DNA from: Alphaproteobacteria bacterium
Lineage (GTDB): Bacteria; Pseudomonadota; Alphaproteobacteria; Sphingomonadales; SMXR01
Direction of reading: 5' to 3'
Assembly: GCA_004356215.1 (NCBI GenBank)
Contig: SMXR01000101.1
Coordinates: 1 to 13,830 of the forward strand
DNA length: 13,830 bases
Positions 13,708-13,830 of the stretch are shown piece after piece. A program made the translations under genes and the position numbers. The stretch's first letter is position 1, and each line of letters begins with the position of its first letter. The notes under the pieces were generated by a model that was not told the origin of the DNA, did not search any database, and saw only the letters and a list, made by a program, of their open reading frames with translations.

Positions 13708-13830
13708 TATTCAGTCTCCGGTAGCGCTGGATTGGCGTCAACGGTTTTTCTTCTTTTCCGGAAAACTATGACACCAACACCAATAAACGTCAAAAGTCCG
13801 CCAATCCACATTTTCAATGTTAGAATCTCA
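13707..13830 (-). CDS. C-terminal end of an unidentified membrane protein, cut by window edge
   Basis: On the minus strand an open frame enters from the right edge and ends at TAA (13707-13709). The visible 40 residues contain a single hydrophobic helix (MWIGGLLTFIGVGVIVF) followed by a basic cluster (RKRRK) and a short polar tail ending LPETE. By the positive-inside rule the tail should be cytoplasmic. Its TAA shares one base with the amidase ATG (TAATG), so the two are probably co-transcribed and translationally coupled. I do not recognise the family from this fragment. A free-standing 34-residue protein starting at the internal ATG is possible but less likely, because the frame stays open to the window edge. 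Confidence 0.6.
   Translation of the reverse strand, partial: EILTLKMWIGGLLTFIGVGVIVFRKRRKTVDANPALPETE

Noticed and set aside
13707..13740. LPETE near the C-terminus of the right-edge protein as a sortase signal
   Set aside because: The motif is LPETE, not LPxTG, lies after the helix and basic cluster instead of before them, and the genome is Gram-negative.
1..13830. A mobile element, CRISPR array, phage or defence system in the window
   Set aside because: No transposase, integrase, spaced identical repeats, flanking direct repeats or defence-type domains were seen. The gene content is core cell-wall and housekeeping plus a few common accessory genes.

Overview
The window comes from a Gram-negative bacterium, most likely an alphaproteobacterium. 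The evidence is an alphaproteobacterial-type FtsL, a bacterial class A RNase P RNA, a meso-diaminopimelate-type MurE, and a canonical CtrA box (TTAA-N7-TTAA) in front of the division cluster. The lineage below class level is not determined. Almost everything here is core genome. I see no mobile element, CRISPR array, phage gene or tRNA, and no convincing new multi-gene system.

Positions 1 to 10116 (minus strand) hold the first ten genes of a classical dcw (division and cell wall) cluster. Transcription runs right to left: mraZ, rsmH, ftsL, ftsI, murE, murF, mraY, murD, ftsW, and the first 15 codons of murG. The genes are tightly packed. Four junctions are 4-bp ATGA overlaps, ftsW and murG abut with no gap, and the longest gap is 28 nt, so one long operon is likely. 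The products make UDP-MurNAc-pentapeptide in the cytoplasm (MurD, MurE, MurF) and transfer it to the lipid carrier (MraY, then MurG). The septal synthase FtsW-FtsI polymerises it, with FtsL as a divisome partner. MraZ and RsmH are the regulator and rRNA methyltransferase that usually head such clusters.

Positions 10117 to 10448 are the divergent regulatory region between mraZ and a plus-strand DCC1-family thiol oxidoreductase gene. It holds a perfect CtrA-type box, four TGGG repeats at an exact 10-bp period (the MraZ operator signature) overlapping a possible mraZ promoter, an inverted repeat in the mraZ leader, and a duplicated Shine-Dalgarno/GTG at the mraZ start. This is the most interesting part of the window.

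Positions 10449 to 13830 hold accessory and housekeeping genes. They are the DCC1 protein (+), the RNase P RNA gene rnpB (minus, with a well-formed sigma70-type promoter), a 72-residue lipoprotein of unknown function (+), a MATE-family efflux transporter (+), an amidase_2/peptidoglycan-binding-domain amidase (minus, overlapping the MATE stop codon), and the C-terminal end of an unidentified membrane protein (minus). The amidase links thematically to the cell-wall cluster through murein turnover or recycling. The DCC1, lipoprotein and MATE genes have no evident link to it.
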